NCBI RefSeq assembly: GCF_001311135.1
Contig: NZ_BBAG01000004.1
Coordinates: 40,473 to 104,472 of the forward strand
Source of the DNA: Secundilactobacillus paracollinoides DSM 15502 = JCM 11969
Lineage (GTDB): Bacteria > Bacillota > Bacilli > Lactobacillales > Lactobacillaceae
Direction of reading: 5' to 3'
DNA: 64,000 nucleotides
The notes under the pieces were generated by a model. That model made no database searches, was not told the DNA's origin, and worked only from the letters and a program-made list of their open reading frames with translations. This document shows positions 17,002 to 27,161 of this stretch, in pieces (within the stretch, counting starts at the first letter, position 1; each line of letters starts with the position of its first letter). The position numbers and the translations under genes were made by a program.

Positions 17002-17988
17002 ATGGCTGACAACAAGAAGGTCACAATTCGTGAGCTGGCCAAAAGGGCGGGCGTTTCTGAAGCAACCGTCTCTAGGGCGCTCAACGATAGTCCGCGGGTC
17101 AAACCAGCAACGAAGCACAAAATTCAGCAGTTAGCTAAGACACTGGGCTACCGTCCTAATTTGCTAGCGCGTAGTATGCGAACCAACCAGTCGAAAACGA
17201 TTGGCGTCATCATTTCCAATATTGCGAATCCCTTTTTCACCGCAGTTGTTCGTGCCATTGAGGATGAGGCCGCGACGCTGAACTACCGAACCATCGTCAT
17301 CAATACGGATGAGAACCCGGGCACTGAACGACAGGCCATTGAGATGCTGCAGGGCTACATGGTCAGCAGGTTTATTATCGCTAGTACCCGTCGCGGTGTG
17401 GATTATCATCTACTATTGGGTCGAACACCGGCCATTTTTATTGATCGTTTGCCGAACAATAATGGCGACTACGATACGCTGTTGGTCAATAATGCGGATG
17501 GCGCAAAACAGGTCGTTAATGCGTTAATTGCGCAGGGGGCTACCCGAATCGGCGTCATTTCCAGCAGCGTCTCCACGGCGGGTCAGGAACGATTGGCCGG
17601 GTACCGGATGGCGCTGCAGGAAAATCGCATTGCGGTCGACGAGAATATTATTAAATGCAGTGACGTCCAAATGAGACGGGTGCGACGGTACACCAGCAAT
17701 CTACTGATCAATCAGGCCTGTGATGGGCTGTTTACGGCAGACAACGAAATTTTTTTAGCCGCTATGGCGGAAATTACGGCGAGGAATTTAACTGGCCTCA
17801 AATTAGGCACGTTCGACAATGCACCATGGTTTGACTTCTTAGCGCTTCCGGTGACTGCTGTTCAACAGCCTACTGTGGAAATGGGCACCCGGGCTGTTCA
17901 GCGCTTGGTTGCCCGAATTAACGGGTCAGATAAGTTGGATGAACCCGAGCTGATTCGTTTGTCAGTTAAATTAGTGAAACGTAACTGA
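17002..17988 (+). CDS. LacI-family transcriptional regulator
   Basis: A 328-residue repressor with an N-terminal LacI headpiece (VTIRELAKRAGVSEATVSRALN at residues ~7-28, PATKHKIQQLAKTLGYRPN following) and a periplasmic-binding-protein-like effector domain (KTIGVIISNIANPFF, FIDRLP, GLFTADNE). ATG 17002 (MADNKK) has AAGGTGG at good spacing; an in-frame ATG 27 nt earlier lacks one. Divergent from the fructokinase, so it probably senses a sugar or sugar phosphate linked to fructose metabolism. It lacks nothing essential and ends before a strong terminator. Confidence 0.9.
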   Translation: MADNKKVTIRELAKRAGVSEATVSRALNDSPRVKPATKHKIQQLAKTLGYRPNLLARSMRTNQSKTIGVIISNIANPFFTAVVRAIEDEAATLNYRTIVINTDENPGTERQAIEMLQGYMVSRFIIASTRRGVDYHLLLGRTPAIFIDRLPNNNGDYDTLLVNNADGAKQVVNALIAQGATRIGVISSSVSTAGQERLAGYRMALQENRIAVDENIIKCSDVQMRRVRRYTSNLLINQACDGLFTADNEIFLAAMAEITARNLTGLKLGTFDNAPWFDFLALPVTAVQQPTVEMGTRAVQRLVARINGSDKLDEPELIRLSVKLVKRN

Positions 17989-18121
17989 AAAACGGTCTTT
18001 CCAATGTTAAAAGATTCAAATAGAACCAGCATGTCGTTATGTTCCACCATCCGGCCCCACTACACGGCCTTCCCAAATTGCGGAATGAAACGGCCTGCTA
18101 CCTAATAAAGGAAAGGCTCTT

Positions 18122-18177
18122 AAAAAAGCAACGCCTCGATTCACCAACCAGTGGAATCGAGGCGTTGCTTTGCTTTA
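18122..18177. terminator. Bidirectional terminator between lacI-type gene and carB
   Basis: AGCAACGCCTCGATTC pairs with GAATCGAGGCGTTGCT (loop CACCAACCAGTG region), with A6 on the left and TTTGCTTT on the right. Confidence 0.88.
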
Positions 18178-18194
18178 ATATCTAACACACAAGA

Positions 18195-21100
18195 TTAAGC
18201 CTGCTTCGTCAGCGGCGCCTTCACAAGGGAAGCGGCCGTGTCTTGAGCAGTGAAAAGGGTGACCTGGTGGCTCAGTGCCTTGGCAGCGAGCTGTTTAGAA
18301 GTCGGCGTCTCGTCTTCAGTTGCGAGGACGAAGGCGACGTTATCTGGCCAGTCTTGGTCAAGCTGGTAGACGGTGTGCGGATAGCCGCTGTCTTCCAATC
18401 CAGCCATCAACTCCGTGTTTTCAGCATCGTGCGCACTGACCAGAATGGGGCCCGTGACACTGCTGTCGAAGTGGTAGCTGTCAAAGAAGGCCTTGTGCAG
18501 CGCCTCATCCAACGTTTTACCGTGACCGAGGTCTTCACCGGTGGATTTCATTTCAGGGCTTAAGGCTGTCGGCGCGTCAGGCAGTTTGGCAAACGAGAAG
18601 ACGGGTGCCTTGACGTAGACCTGGTCGGGTTCGGGGTACAATCCCGGTTCCAGATCAAGGTCTGCCAGCGATTTGCCAACGATCAACTGGGTTGCGAGTT
18701 GTGCAGGTGCAAATGGGTAATCTTACTCATAAACGGCACGGTCCGTGATGCCCGCGGGTTCACGTCGATGACGTAAGGTTTGTCCGCCATAATAAACTGA
18801 ATGTTCATCATGCCGACACAGTGAACGGCGGTGCCGATTTCCGTGGCAATTTTAACGATTTCGGCCTTCTGAGCGTCGTTTAAATGCTGTGGCGGATACA
18901 TGGCAATCGAATCGCCGGAGTGCACGCCAGCGCCTTCCAAATGTTCCATGATGCCCGGAATGAAGACGTCCTTACCATCGCTCAAGATATCGACTTCACA
19001 TTCGATTCCCGTAATGTCCTTGTCGACCAAAATGGGTTCGCCATGACTGTTCTTGAGGGCGGGAACCAGATAGTCATCGAGTTCTTCTTGAGTGTGGACT
19101 ACGGCCATGCCCTTGCCGCCAAGGACAAAGCTCGGCCGTACTAAAACGGGGTAGCCCAGGTTGTCGGCAATGGCGTGCGCGTCGTCTAAACTGAGCGCCG
19201 TGTCGCCGGCTGGATGGTCGATGCCTTTTTCAATCAAAAGTTGTTCGAAATCGTGACGGTTTTCCGTCATTTCGATACCTTTCATGGAAGTGCCAAGAAT
19301 CTTAACACCCTTGTCGACCAACTGTTGGGTGAGGTTGATGGCCGTTTGACCACCGAATTGCACGATCACGCCCATTGGCTTTTCCAAATTGATAACGTTC
19401 ATGACGCTATCAATGGTCAGGGGTTCAAAGTACAACTTGTCAGAAATTGAGAAGTCCGTTGAAACCGTCTCGGGGTTGTTGTTAATAATAATGGCGTTGT
19501 AACCAGCGGCCTGAATGGCCTTTACAGAGTGGACGGTTGTGTAGTCAAATTCCACACCCTGGCCAATTCTGATGGGGCCAGCACCGATAACCACAATACT
19601 GTTGCCCAGCGGTTCGCTTTCGTTCTCGTCGCCGATGGTGCTGTAGAAGTACGGTGTGGCGCTGTCAAATTCGGCGGCACAGGTGTCGACCATCTTGTAA
19701 ACGATCTTTTGATCGGCCATTTCATGGAGCTGTGCCAACTCGTGGTCGGTGATTTCCCGCACGGCCTTGATCATGGTATCGCTGAAGCCCAGCTTAGCAG
19801 CCCGCGTCAGCAGGTCAGCCGTCAGCATCCGCGTCATCAGCCGCTTTTGCATGTCCATAATGTGGGCGAGCTTTGATAGGAAGAATTCGTCGATCAGGGT
19901 GGCATCGTGCAGTTGCTCGATCGTGGCGCCCTTAGCGATGGCGGCGAAGAGTTCAAATAACCGAATGTCGGTGTCAGTGCCAACTGTGGCGAGGAACTCT
20001 TCAAGTGATTTGCCCTGAGCATCCTCTGGCAGCAAGGTGTTTTGCATGTTGGCGTTCAATTCTAGGGATTGGACGGCCTTTAAGAGCGACTCTTCGATGT
20101 TGGTCCCAATGGCCATGACTTCACCAGTGGCCTTCATTTGGGTGCCCAGAACCCGGTCGGCGTTGTAGAATTTATCAAACGCAAAACGGGGGATCTTAGC
20201 CACCACGTAGTCCAGTGTTGGTTCAAACATGGCGTAGGTCGTTTGGGTGATCGGGTTGATGATCTCATCAAGGTTCAAGCCAACGGCAATTTTTGCGGCA
20301 ATCTTAGCGATCGGATAACCCGTGGCCTTTGACGCAAGGGCAGATGACCGGCTAACACGCGGGTTCACTTCAATGACGAAATAGTGCTTGCTGTTCGGAT
20401 CTTGAGCGAGCTGAACGTTACAGCCACCCTCGATCTTTAACGCGTTAACGATGGTCAGTGAAGCATCCCGTAACCGTTGATATTCCCGGTCTGTCAGCGT
20501 TTGCGTTGGAGCAAACACAATGGAGTCGCCAGTGTGGACACCGACAGGATCGAAGTTTTCCATCCCCGTAACGATGATGGATGAGCCGTTGTGGTCACGC
20601 ATCACTTCAAATTCAATTTCTTTGTAGCCGGCGATGCTCTTTTCAATGAGGCATTCTGTTTCGGGTGACATGGTCAGCCCACGAGTCAAAATGGTGGTCA
20701 TTTCATCGTCGTCCTTGGCGATCCCGCCGCCGGTTCCGCCAAGCGTGTATGCTGGCCGAATAATAACTGGGTAGCCGATCTCATGGGCGAAATCTAACCC
20801 GGATTGTAAGTCGTAGACGGTGAGCGATGCTGGAATCGGTTGGTTTAATTCGTGCATCAGGTCTTTGAATTCTTCCCGGTCTTCAGCTTGGTTGATGGTG
20901 TGCAGGTTCGTGCCCAACAACTCAATGTTCAGGTCGTCTAATACCCCGGTCTTAGCGAGTTCAACGGCCAGGTTAAGCCCAGTCTGACCACCTAAAGTTG
21001 GCAGGATGGCGTCTGGTTGTTCCTTCTTAAGAATCTCAGTGACACTGGCAACCGTCAGCGGTTCGAGGTAAACCTTATCAGCTGTCTCGTCATCGGTCAT

Positions 21101-21263
21101 AATGGTGGCGGGGTTGGAGTTGATCAGGACCGTTTCGTAGCCCTCTTCCTTTAAGCTTAAACAAGCCTGGCTGCCAGCATAGTCAAATTCAGCGGCTTGG
21201 CCGATAACGATTGGACCAGAGCCCAAGATCACAATTTTTTTTAATATCAGTTCTTTTTGGCAT
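18195..21263 (-). CDS. carB: Carbamoyl-phosphate synthase large subunit (two frame breaks)
   Basis: Makes carbamoyl phosphate from bicarbonate, ammonia and 2 ATP with CarA. About 1020 residues: two ATP-grasp halves ([17 protein letters not shown] and the repeated [15 protein letters not shown], each with VNPR..SR) and a C-terminal MGS-like regulatory domain. Break 1: after MPKRTDIK an eight-A run (seven expected) at 21234-21243 shifts the frame before VILGSGP. Break 2: a G missing near 18707 (CTGCACAA for CTGGCACAA) separates the last 160 residues ([14 protein letters not shown]...). Start ATG at 21263 overlaps the carA stop by one base (TAATG), showing translational coupling. Correcting both gives a normal-length protein. 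Confidence 0.93.
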
Positions 21264-22333
21264 TATTTCGTCTCCCCGTTAGTGTGCGCGTTCATCAGAT
21301 CAATGAATTGGTTAAACAAGCGATTTGCTTCGTGAGGGCCAGGTGCGGCTTCCGGATGGTACTGAACGGAAAACACTGGTCGTCCCGGATATCGCAGGCC
21401 TTCGCAGGTCTTATCATTGATCTCAACGGCGGTCACTTCTAACGGGGTGTCGTTAACGGAGTCGACGTCAACGGCATAACCGTGGTTCTGAGAGGTAATC
21501 ACAACTTCATTGGTCAGTAGGTTCTTGACTGGGTGGTTGATGCCCCGGTGACCGAAGACCATTTTATAGGTCCGAGCACCGTTTGCCAGTCCTAATAATT
21601 GGTGGCCAAGGCAGATACCAAACAGCGGGTAGTGGTCCTGTAACTCACGGATAACGGGCAGAAAGGCCTCGTAGTCCTCGGGGTCGCCAGGGCCGTTGGA
21701 CAGCAGCACACCAGTTGGGTGTAACTGTTCAATGTCCTTAAAACTTGCGTCTGGGGTAACGATGGTGACGTTGCAGCCCAGTTTTTGCAAGGAGTTGACG
21801 ATGTTTGACTTGACCCCGAAGTCGACAAGGACAACGTGGTCAGGATGTTCGTCTTGGGGCGTCGTGAAGGTGGCCGATTTAACAACCTGTTCAACGGACT
21901 GGCTCGTGTTGAGCTGACTGTCAGCGAGTGGCTGGTTGGTTAAACTGGCCTTCATGGTCCCATGTTTGCGGATGATCTTGGTCAATTTCCGCGTATCGAT
22001 TCCCGTAATCCCTGGAACGCCAGCCTTATCAAGGAAGTCGTTCAGGCTCATCACGCTTTGGTAATGAAAAACCGTTGATGCAAGTTCATGCATGACAACG
22101 GCCGATGCGGCCACTGCGGGTGATTGATTCGCATTTAGCGAAATACCGTAGTTGCCGATTAGGGGATAGGTAAATGTAATGATCTGGTTGGTATATGATG
22201 GGTCGGTGAGGGTCTCTTGGTAGCCGGTCATACTTGTTGTAAAGACCAGTTCGCCCTTGATTTCCTTGCACAGGGCACCGCAAGCATTCCCTACGAACAC
22301 GTCGCCATTCTCAAGTGTTAGATATTTTTTCAT
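21263..22333 (-). CDS. carA: Carbamoyl-phosphate synthase small (glutaminase) subunit
   Basis: A 356-residue subunit that hydrolyses glutamine and passes ammonia to CarB. The N-terminal domain has LENGDVFVG and TSMTGYQETLTDPSY; the class-I amidotransferase domain has the nucleophile Cys in FGICLGHQLLG and the His in QYHPEAAPGPHE. GGAGG lies upstream of ATG. Coupled by one-base overlap to carB. The AT-rich upstream region and lack of pyr genes nearby suggest the arginine-linked carAB copy; that is inference. Intact. Confidence 0.96.
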   Translation of the reverse strand: MKKYLTLENGDVFVGNACGALCKEIKGELVFTTSMTGYQETLTDPSYTNQIITFTYPLIGNYGISLNANQSPAVAASAVVMHELASTVFHYQSVMSLNDFLDKAGVPGITGIDTRKLTKIIRKHGTMKASLTNQPLADSQLNTSQSVEQVVKSATFTTPQDEHPDHVVLVDFGVKSNIVNSLQKLGCNVTIVTPDASFKDIEQLHPTGVLLSNGPGDPEDYEAFLPVIRELQDHYPLFGICLGHQLLGLANGARTYKMVFGHRGINHPVKNLLTNEVVITSQNHGYAVDVDSVNDTPLEVTAVEINDKTCEGLRYPGRPVFSVQYHPEAAPGPHEANRLFNQFIDLMNAHTNGETK

Positions 22334-22387
22334 TTAATAGCCTCCTGAATTTCCGCCTCACGGGACAGTGTTAATTGCTTTTTGTAT

Positions 22388-22416
22388 AAGATAAGAGAAT
22401 TATGAGAAGATGTCAA
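22388..22416 (-). promoter_or_regulatory. Sigma-A type promoter of carAB
   Basis: On the minus strand TTGACA (22416-22411) and TATCTT (22393-22388) are separated by exactly 17 nt, about 55 nt before the carA start codon. Confidence 0.65.
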
Positions 22417-22420
22417 GCTC

Positions 22421-22640
22421 GTTTATACATAAAATTAGCTAAATATAGATTAATATACAATTTTTAGCTAAAATACGCATTTATATAAAACGTCTTTCAT
22501 CATTCTCTCATGTCACAAAAAGGGTGGTGCGAGAAACTGGTAACCGTTTCAAACAGTGTGGCTATTACATTCATGAAAATTCAAATATTTACGAAAACGT
22601 GTATACATAACTAAATATATGCATAAATCGTATATACAAA
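22421..22640 (-). promoter_or_regulatory. Candidate ArgR binding region upstream of carAB
   Basis: Just upstream of the -35 box are repeated ATACAT/TGCATA half-sites in an AT-rich context, for example GTTTATACATAAAAT (22421), AATACGCATTTATATA (22471), GTGTATACATAACTAA (22600) and TATATGCATAAATCGTAT (22617). They resemble the 18-bp ARG-box half-site pattern (TNTGNAT...ATNCANA) bound by arginine repressors. No site is a perfect match, so the call is tentative. Confidence 0.4.
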
Positions 22641-23155
22641 AATTTTTTTGTGAATATTGGCCATCTAACGGTCACTTGATCCCAGATCATCAATTAGTTT
22701 AAAGGGAAATCGTGAACATTACTAGGGTAAATTACGACATTGTTTAATAAATTAGTGACTATTTTGACGTAAAACGATTTAATTAATCGTATTTTGTAAT
22801 CATTTTTGTTAATTTTAATTTTCGAGTTTTATTTACAGATAAATCGCCATTGATATCTATTAGGCTTGATAGCGGATTCGATTAGGGTTGAAAGATCGTT
22901 GTATCAGATTGTTGCGTAGTTGATGCTCATTCAACTGGTTAAGCCAGCAGGATAATTGTGCTGGATAATGCACAATAGAAAACACTAAACGGGATAGCTA
23001 TGAATGAAAAATGTATAATAACTAACAATCACTCATAAGATTGCAGACCTACTTTTGGATCATCTGGTGTGATGAATGTTTCAACATACAGTCACGTCAG
23101 CGTAGTGGCACCGGGCGGAAGCAATCATCAATGTAAGAAACTTCAACATAATGTA
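22641..23155. other. Intergenic, no gene seen
   Basis: About 500 bp with no supported gene. The left part is AT-rich; a GCCAGCAGGATAA..GTGCTGG imperfect inverted repeat lies near 22945-22965. Nothing else stands out. Confidence 0.3.
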
Positions 23156-23157
23156 GG

Positions 23158-23196
23158 GACAAAAAAAGCACTCAGAACAGCTGTCCTGAGTGCTTC
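23158..23196 (-). terminator. Terminator of the 48-residue protein gene
   Basis: Minus strand AAGCACTCAGGACAG pairs with CTGTTCTGAGTGCTTTTTTT: a 14-bp stem with a long T-tract, 22 nt after the stop. Confidence 0.9.
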
Positions 23197-23218
23197 CGTT
23201 AATTACGAGGTAGACTAA

Positions 23219-23365
23219 TTAGTTGTTGCCCTGTAACTTTTCAGCTTCATCGTCAATAGTGGCGAAGCCTGACTTCGTTGACTTTGGCTTTGGGTGCTTT
23301 GCGCGCTCTTCCTCGGCTTTTTCGATCATAGCTTTACGTTCTTCTTTGCTCAATTTGTTTGACAT
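23219..23365 (-). CDS. Small charged protein (48 residues)
   Basis: A 48-residue hydrophilic protein, MSNKLSKEERKAMIEKAEEE at the start and GFATIDDEAEKLQGNN at the end, with a lysine/glutamate-rich helix and a PKPKSTKS linker. ATG at 23365 has GGAG 7 nt upstream and the gene is followed by a strong terminator, so it is a genuine short gene although below usual length cut-offs. No function is assigned. Its own promoter probably lies in the 160 bp to the right, shared with the divergent 76-residue gene. Confidence 0.75.
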   Translation of the reverse strand: MSNKLSKEERKAMIEKAEEERAKHPKPKSTKSGFATIDDEAEKLQGNN

Positions 23366-23525
23366 ATGATCACGCTCCCTTTTACTAATTAAAATGTTAG
23401 CGTTTTAACTAACACGTTCATCTTAGCACTCTTTTTGGAGATTGTTAAAAAAACATCCGGATAATCAAATGATTTACCATTTCGTAAGAAACGACCTACA
23501 CTAGACCTGTTAGGAGGAATTCAAA

Positions 23526-23756
23526 ATGGCAAAAACAGTAGATGAAACACAGTTTATTGATTATCAAATGAGTGACGCCTTTGATTGGAGCGACAGTGAG
23601 ATGCCGGTCCGCGACGCCATTTGGGATTACCTGATGGAAAAGAACGGTCACGACACATTGAAGACAGAGGCCGATATGACCCCATTCATGACAATGGCTG
23701 AGACTGACGTTCGCGACTTTGTCGACAAGAATCTCAAGACCGTTTCCAGTAAGTAG
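23526..23756 (+). CDS. Small acidic protein (76 residues)
   Basis: A 76-residue acidic protein of unknown function ([21 protein letters not shown]...), mostly helical, with no membrane segment or known motif. AGGAGGAATTC precedes ATG at ideal spacing, and a terminator follows, so expression is convincing. It is divergent from the 48-residue protein gene. Confidence 0.75.
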   Translation: MAKTVDETQFIDYQMSDAFDWSDSEMPVRDAIWDYLMEKNGHDTLKTEADMTPFMTMAETDVRDFVDKNLKTVSSK

Positions 23757-23820
23757 GCCTTCTAATGTACCGCTTACCCAACCAATGAAACAGGGCTGAA
23801 AGGCACTGTCAAATAATAAA

Positions 23821-23862
23821 GCAGGCAACCAAACACTTTATTGCGTTTGGTTGCCTGTTTTT
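23821..23862 (+). terminator. Terminator after the 76-residue gene
   Basis: CAGGCAACCAAAC pairs with GTTTGGTTGCCTG, then TTTTTA. The tail overlaps the end of the convergent tetR-type gene; on the other strand the tail is weaker (CTTTATTATTT). Confidence 0.85.
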
Positions 23863-24376
23863 AGTTGGTGGCTAAGTGCTTGGCACCCTGATTAAAGATG
23901 TCGTCTAACTTATCATAATCGGTAAAGATATTAAACTTCTGGTTAGTCCGTTGGATCCAGCGCGGAATTGCGTTGACCCGGCCGATGAAGAAGCACTTAT
24001 CTAATTCACTGATTTCAGTGCGTTGGTCGATCAGGCGTTCCACGAAGAAATCAAAGAAGGCACTCACAAATTCCGTGTCGTGTGCTTGGTACTGAATCAT
24101 ATTCTTTAGACTAGATCCCTTGATCTGCGCGAGCATTCGAAACGGGTGTTCATACAAGGTGCTCGTGTCGATGGCGTCCTGGTCCAAGACACCCTGAAAG
24201 ACAGTTTCGAGCAGCTCATACTTGTCCGTGAAATGAACGTAGAAGGTTGAGCGGTTAATAAATGCGGCGGCCGCGATGTCGTTTACCGTGATCTTCGTAA
24301 ATTGTTTTTGTTGCATCAATGCGTTAAACCCGTTGAGAATCATAGCCCGGGTGCGTTTTGTACGTAAGTCTGTCAT
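23861..24376 (-). CDS. TetR-family transcriptional regulator
   Basis: A 171-residue regulator with an N-terminal TetR helix-turn-helix (RAMILNGFNALMQQKQFTKI then TVNDIAAAAFINRSTFYVHF at residues ~30-50) and a short all-helical ligand domain of the TetR_C_7/AcrR type. It is divergent from the NAD-epimerase gene at 24507 with a 130-bp shared region that contains GTGT-CTATTA-ACAC (24402-24415), a possible operator. It probably represses that gene and itself. Ligand unknown. Confidence 0.88.
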   Translation of the reverse strand: MTDLRTKRTRAMILNGFNALMQQKQFTKITVNDIAAAAFINRSTFYVHFTDKYELLETVFQGVLDQDAIDTSTLYEHPFRMLAQIKGSSLKNMIQYQAHDTEFVSAFFDFFVERLIDQRTEISELDKCFFIGRVNAIPRWIQRTNQKFNIFTDYDKLDDIFNQGAKHLATN

Positions 24377-24506
24377 AAGCGTTTCCCCACAATTTTAGAT
24401 AGTGTCTATTAACACAATAACCTCTGATAATCGTGCATTGTCTTGTTAATCTATGGTGTTAGTATAGCAATATTCCAAAAATAAACAAGATATCGAGGCA
24501 ATTAAA

Positions 24507-25424
24507 ATGACAACAGTATTTATGACAGGTGCAACAGGTTACGTTGGCAGCAAGGCCGCAGCAGAATTAGTTGAAAAGGGCTATAACGTTCGGGCATTGA
24601 CGCACTCTGATAAGGGTGCAGAAAAATTAACACAACAGGGCATCACTGCTGTTAAGGGTGACCTCGAAGATAACGCATTGTTAACAACTGAAGCCAAGAA
24701 CGCGGATGCCGTTTTACACTTGGGCATGGGTGTCACTGAACACTACAACACGTTTGAAGGGATTTCTGACCTAGACAGCCAGAATATTCACGCCTTTGGT
24801 GATGGTGTGAAGGGGACCACGAAGCCCGTTATTGTGACTCACGGGACGGCGTCAATGATGCCTGGGCAGTTCTTTACGGAAAACGACCATGCGGATGCGG
24901 GCTTCCCAAGCCGGTCACCACGGCTTTCAGAAGTGGCTGCCCGCGAACTGTTAGCAGACGGCATCAACGCTTACGTTGTCCGGTTGGCACCGTCCGTTCA
25001 TGGTGAAGGTGATGACGACCATGGTTTTATCCCGCAACTAGTTACCGAATCTCAGAAGCAGGGTTATGTCATCAACTACAACGGTGGTGAAAACCGCTGG
25101 ACCGCTGTTAACGTACTGGATGCTGGTCATCTCTATGTGTTGGCCCTAGAATACGCTTTGAACGGCGATGACAACGACAAGAAGCTGCACTTTTTCAACG
25201 CCAACGATGAAGAACAGCTCAAGATGCGTGTGGTTGTCAAGAAGATCAGCGATGGCTTAAACATCCCCGTTAAGGAAGAACATGCTGATCCAGAAAAGCT
25301 GGACTTTTCACACCAGCTCTTTGCCATGGACATTCCAGCTTCAAGCAAGCTGACTCGTGAAACGCTGAAGTGGACACCAACCCATGATGATCTATTGACC
25401 GATATGGCACGGTATTTCAAGTAA
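24507..25424 (+). CDS. NAD(P)-dependent epimerase/reductase-like protein
   Basis: A 305-residue extended short-chain dehydrogenase/NAD-epimerase family member. The dinucleotide loop GATGYVGSKAA is at residues 7-17; an ALTHSDKGAEKL segment after strand 2 resembles NmrA-like proteins that bind NADP. The usual YxxxK is not clear (the region reads SRSPRLSEVAAREL), so catalytic activity is uncertain and it may be an atypical SDR. Regulated most likely by the divergent TetR protein. Single gene with a terminator. Confidence 0.8.
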   Translation: MTTVFMTGATGYVGSKAAAELVEKGYNVRALTHSDKGAEKLTQQGITAVKGDLEDNALLTTEAKNADAVLHLGMGVTEHYNTFEGISDLDSQNIHAFGDGVKGTTKPVIVTHGTASMMPGQFFTENDHADAGFPSRSPRLSEVAARELLADGINAYVVRLAPSVHGEGDDDHGFIPQLVTESQKQGYVINYNGGENRWTAVNVLDAGHLYVLALEYALNGDDNDKKLHFFNANDEEQLKMRVVVKKISDGLNIPVKEEHADPEKLDFSHQLFAMDIPASSKLTRETLKWTPTHDDLLTDMARYFK

Positions 25425-25445
25425 TTGCGACACTAGATTATATCA

Positions 25446-25491
25446 AAAAAGCGCCTCAAAATTCCGATTGGAGTTTCGGGGCGTTTTTTTT
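25446..25491. terminator. Bidirectional terminator
   Basis: GCGCCTCAAAATTCC pairs with GGAGTTTCGGGGCG around GATT, with A6 on the left and T8 on the right; serves both convergent genes. Confidence 0.82.
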
Positions 25492-25502
25492 GTATCCTGC
25501 AG

Positions 25503-25901
25503 TTAATGTGCAACCTTAATATCGACTAACCAGTTATCCTGGTTACTGCGGTTCTGTAAGTCATCAGTGGCCTTCAACAGGTCGTTGTTGCGCGCAATGA
25601 TCCTTCCGGTTACAGGCGCCTTCAGCGTTTCAACGGCCTTGTCACCCTCGAGTTCGATCAGGTCATCGCCGGATTCAATCGCATCGTCAGGGTTTGAAAA
25701 ATCCATGAACGACACGCCGCCAATGTCTTGGTAGGCAAACGGGGTCAGCCCCACGCGGACAACACCTGGTTGCAGTTCCTGGTACCAGACACCATCCTTT
25801 TCTTCGGGATCAAAGGCTGGCTGTTTCGACGTGGTACTGCCGCCAAATAGTGTTTTAATGCTGGTCATCAAACGCGTCCAAAATGAGGGTCTTGCTGCCA
25901 T
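25503..25901 (-). CDS. Glycine-cleavage H-like lipoyl-carrier protein
   Basis: A 132-residue GcvH-like protein. The biotinyl/lipoyl fold is shown by LTPFAYQDIGGVSFMDF and ELEGDKAVETLKAPVTGRI, whose Lys in EGDKAVE is the lipoylation site. About 35 extra N-terminal residues (FWTRLMTSIKTLFGGSTTSK) precede the domain. No other glycine-cleavage genes (gcvT/gcvP) lie in the window, while a lipoate ligase gene is divergent 200 bp away, so it probably acts as a lipoyl carrier/relay (GcvH-L type) instead of in glycine cleavage. That role is inference. Confidence 0.82.
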   Translation of the reverse strand: MAARPSFWTRLMTSIKTLFGGSTTSKQPAFDPEEKDGVWYQELQPGVVRVGLTPFAYQDIGGVSFMDFSNPDDAIESGDDLIELEGDKAVETLKAPVTGRIIARNNDLLKATDDLQNRSNQDNWLVDIKVAH

Positions 25902-26105
25902 AGTTATCGCTCCATTCGTAAAAGATCTTATCTTGAGTATACCGAGTTTTCACAATAAAAGAAAGCGGTTATCATTGAGTGGCGAACAACGCAAAAAACC
26001 AGTAGAATAGAGATGAGACAGGAACGTCGGCTATTGGGCGACGCAACTCATGCTGCTATGTGAATTGTCAGCCGCCTAAAACTCAAAATAAAGGGGAACA
26101 CTGCT

Positions 26106-27146
26106 ATGTTCTTAATTGATACTAGTCGCGATGGCAAGCCGATCTACGACCCCATTGTGAACCAATCCTTAGATAACTATTTGATCAATGATTTAAAACT
26201 GCCCGGTCACGGGTTGATCATGTACATTAACGACCCATCCGTCATTGTCGGTGTGAACCAGAATATCTTTGCGGAAGTCAACGTACCGTATCTGCGGGCG
26301 AACAACGTTGCGTTAGTGCGCCGATCCTCTGGTGGCGGCGCCGTTTACCATGACCGCGGTAATTTGATTTTTGAAAATATCGTGGTGGGTGATACGGATG
26401 ATGGCGCAAAGTGGGGCGACTACAAAGTCTTTGCTGATCCCATTTTGGACGCTTTGCACGCCCTTGGCGCCAACGATGCTGAGCTCCGTGGTCACAGTGA
26501 CCTGGTTGTCAACGACCACAAGTTCACTGGGATGACGATGGTTAAATCCGGTGATGCGTTTGCTGCCGGCGGGACGTTGATGTTTGATATGAATCTCGAC
26601 GCTGCCAGTCAGGCGTTGCACCCGGTGGAAGACCGGATCAACGGTAAGTGGGTCAAGTCAAACCGCAGCAATATCGAAAACATCAAGTCCCATTTGGCGC
26701 CTGAATATCAATCGTTGACGCCGGACGACTTTCGCGAGCAGCTCTTACTAAAATTGTTCAACGTTGACAAGCTGACAGACATTGAAACGTACCACCTGAC
26801 CGATAAGGACTGGGCCGTTATTGACCAGCGTTTGGCAGAAAAGTACAATACCACGGATTGGAACTACGGTGAAAATCCAGGCTTTAACCGCTATCGGTTT
26901 GTGGCACTGGAACAGGGCGACCTGGGTGTCAACATGATGGTTGAAGGCAGTTTGATCACTAAGGTAGCCGTTTATGGGACCGCCTTGGATGAAAAAATTG
27001 CGCACAAACTGGAAGGCCAGTTAACGGACACCAGTGTGAACTTGGCAGAACTACAGAATAAGTTAAGCAAGCGGTGGCTGAAGAAGGCCATCGGTGAAGA
27101 CGGCATTGCCGTATTAGCAAAAGAATTGTCGATTGAGCGACAGTAA
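26106..27146 (+). CDS. lplA: Lipoate-protein ligase A
   Basis: A 346-residue lipoate-protein ligase, which activates free lipoate with ATP and attaches it to lipoyl domains. The family motif RRSSGGGAVYHDRGNLIF is at residues ~76-93, and NDHKFTGMTMVKSGD carries the conserved Lys. The ~90-residue C-terminal accessory domain is present, so it is the large two-domain form. AAGGGGAA precedes ATG by 8 nt. Divergent from the GcvH-like gene and followed after 15 nt by a 99-residue gene. Confidence 0.93.
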   Translation: MFLIDTSRDGKPIYDPIVNQSLDNYLINDLKLPGHGLIMYINDPSVIVGVNQNIFAEVNVPYLRANNVALVRRSSGGGAVYHDRGNLIFENIVVGDTDDGAKWGDYKVFADPILDALHALGANDAELRGHSDLVVNDHKFTGMTMVKSGDAFAAGGTLMFDMNLDAASQALHPVEDRINGKWVKSNRSNIENIKSHLAPEYQSLTPDDFREQLLLKLFNVDKLTDIETYHLTDKDWAVIDQRLAEKYNTTDWNYGENPGFNRYRFVALEQGDLGVNMMVEGSLITKVAVYGTALDEKIAHKLEGQLTDTSVNLAELQNKLSKRWLKKAIGEDGIAVLAKELSIERQ

Positions 27147-27161
27147 AGGAAGTTTAACTAG

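Noticed and set aside
22641..23155. Riboswitch or small RNA in the gap right of carAB
   Set aside because: Only weak inverted repeats and no conserved motif could be found.
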